Source: Roseburia sp. CAG:309
Lineage (GTDB): Bacteria > Bacillota > Clostridia > Lachnospirales > Lachnospiraceae
Direction of reading: 5' to 3'
NCBI GenBank assembly: GCA_000434115.1
Contig: FR894069.1
Location: 68,554 to 81,252, forward strand
DNA length: 12,699 nucleotides
Part shown: positions 12,645 through 12,699 of the stretch, in pieces
Position numbering within the stretch: the first letter of the stretch is position 1
How the letters are laid out: each line of letters starts with the position of its first letter
Translations under genes and position numbers: made by a program
Notes under the pieces: generated by a model
What the model was told of the DNA's origin: nothing
The model's database searches: none
Seen by the model: the letters and a program-made list of their open reading frames with translations, nothing else

Positions 12645-12698
12645 TTATTCGTTATCCGCATCTGTCTGAAGGATAACAGGTTTTTCCAGTTGATATTG
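12645..12698 (-). CDS. Possible 3' end of a convergent gene (partial)
   Basis: On the minus strand the frame entering from the window edge reads 17 residues ending in EKPVILQTDADNE, then a TAA stop at 12645-12647, two bases after the zinc-ribbon stop. The composition looks protein-like and the tail-to-tail spacing is typical, but 18 codons are too few to be sure. Confidence 0.3.
   Translation of the reverse strand, partial: QYQLEKPVILQTDADNE
12651..12684. terminator. Possible hairpin terminator after the zinc-ribbon gene
   Basis: GTTATCC at 12651-12657 pairs with GGATAAC at 12671-12677 around a 13-nt loop, and TTTTT follows at 12680-12684. The AT content and large loop make it moderate. If the convergent minus-strand gene is real, this hairpin lies inside its coding end. 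Confidence 0.35.
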
Positions 12699-12699
12699 A

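Overview
The window looks like chromosome from a low-to-moderate-GC Firmicute of class Clostridia, most likely a motile gut Lachnospiraceae (Roseburia/Agathobacter/Eubacterium-like). The reasons are strong AGGAGG-type ribosome sites, sigma-A promoters, a CspA-like S8 protease, a Cache chemoreceptor and a PilZ-bearing receptor, and tRNA genes that resemble Bacillus/Clostridium versions. The placement is an inference from gene content; nothing in the window fixes the genus.

Layout, left to right. (1) 1-3073: the 3' part of a Cache/HAMP chemoreceptor, then a cytoplasmic S8 peptidase of the CspA-like group with an intact Asp/His/Ser triad. (2) 3073-3460: a GC-rich, repeat-built intergenic island with no convincing gene. 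It holds a 127-nt imperfect hairpin, a C/G-tract, a 63-nt tandem repeat, and a diverged second copy of the hairpin core in inverse orientation. (3) 3508-8905: an HSL-like alpha/beta hydrolase with its own promoter; a six-TM chemoreceptor-like protein whose C-terminus is a PilZ (c-di-GMP-binding) module; then, tightly spaced, a class I aminotransferase and histidinol-phosphate aminotransferase (hisC). (4) 8968-9615: a leaderless GH25 muramidase-like protein ending at a bidirectional hairpin. (5) 9666-10299: a minus-strand tRNA operon transcribed Pro(TGG)-Gly(TCC)-Arg(TCT)-His(GTG)-Gln(TTG), driven by a perfect TTGACA-17-TATAAT promoter with an AT-rich upstream tract. None of the five genes encodes CCA, and every spacer contains an inverted repeat. 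(6) 10451-11487: a FlK-like hot-dog thioesterase and a calcineurin-like phosphoesterase, probably one transcript. (7) 11547-12299: a NYN (PIN-like nuclease) protein with a C-terminal winged-helix-like region, ending at a good terminator. (8) 12363-12699: a small zinc-ribbon protein behind a near-consensus promoter, then what may be the 3' end of a convergent gene.

Most genes are ordinary members of known families. The parts that deserve a second look are the repeat island after the protease, the membrane receptor/PilZ fusion, and the NYN plus winged-helix protein. I found no CRISPR array, transposase, complete prophage or clear multi-gene defence system. Several start codons were moved inward because a ribosome site sits inside the longest open frame.
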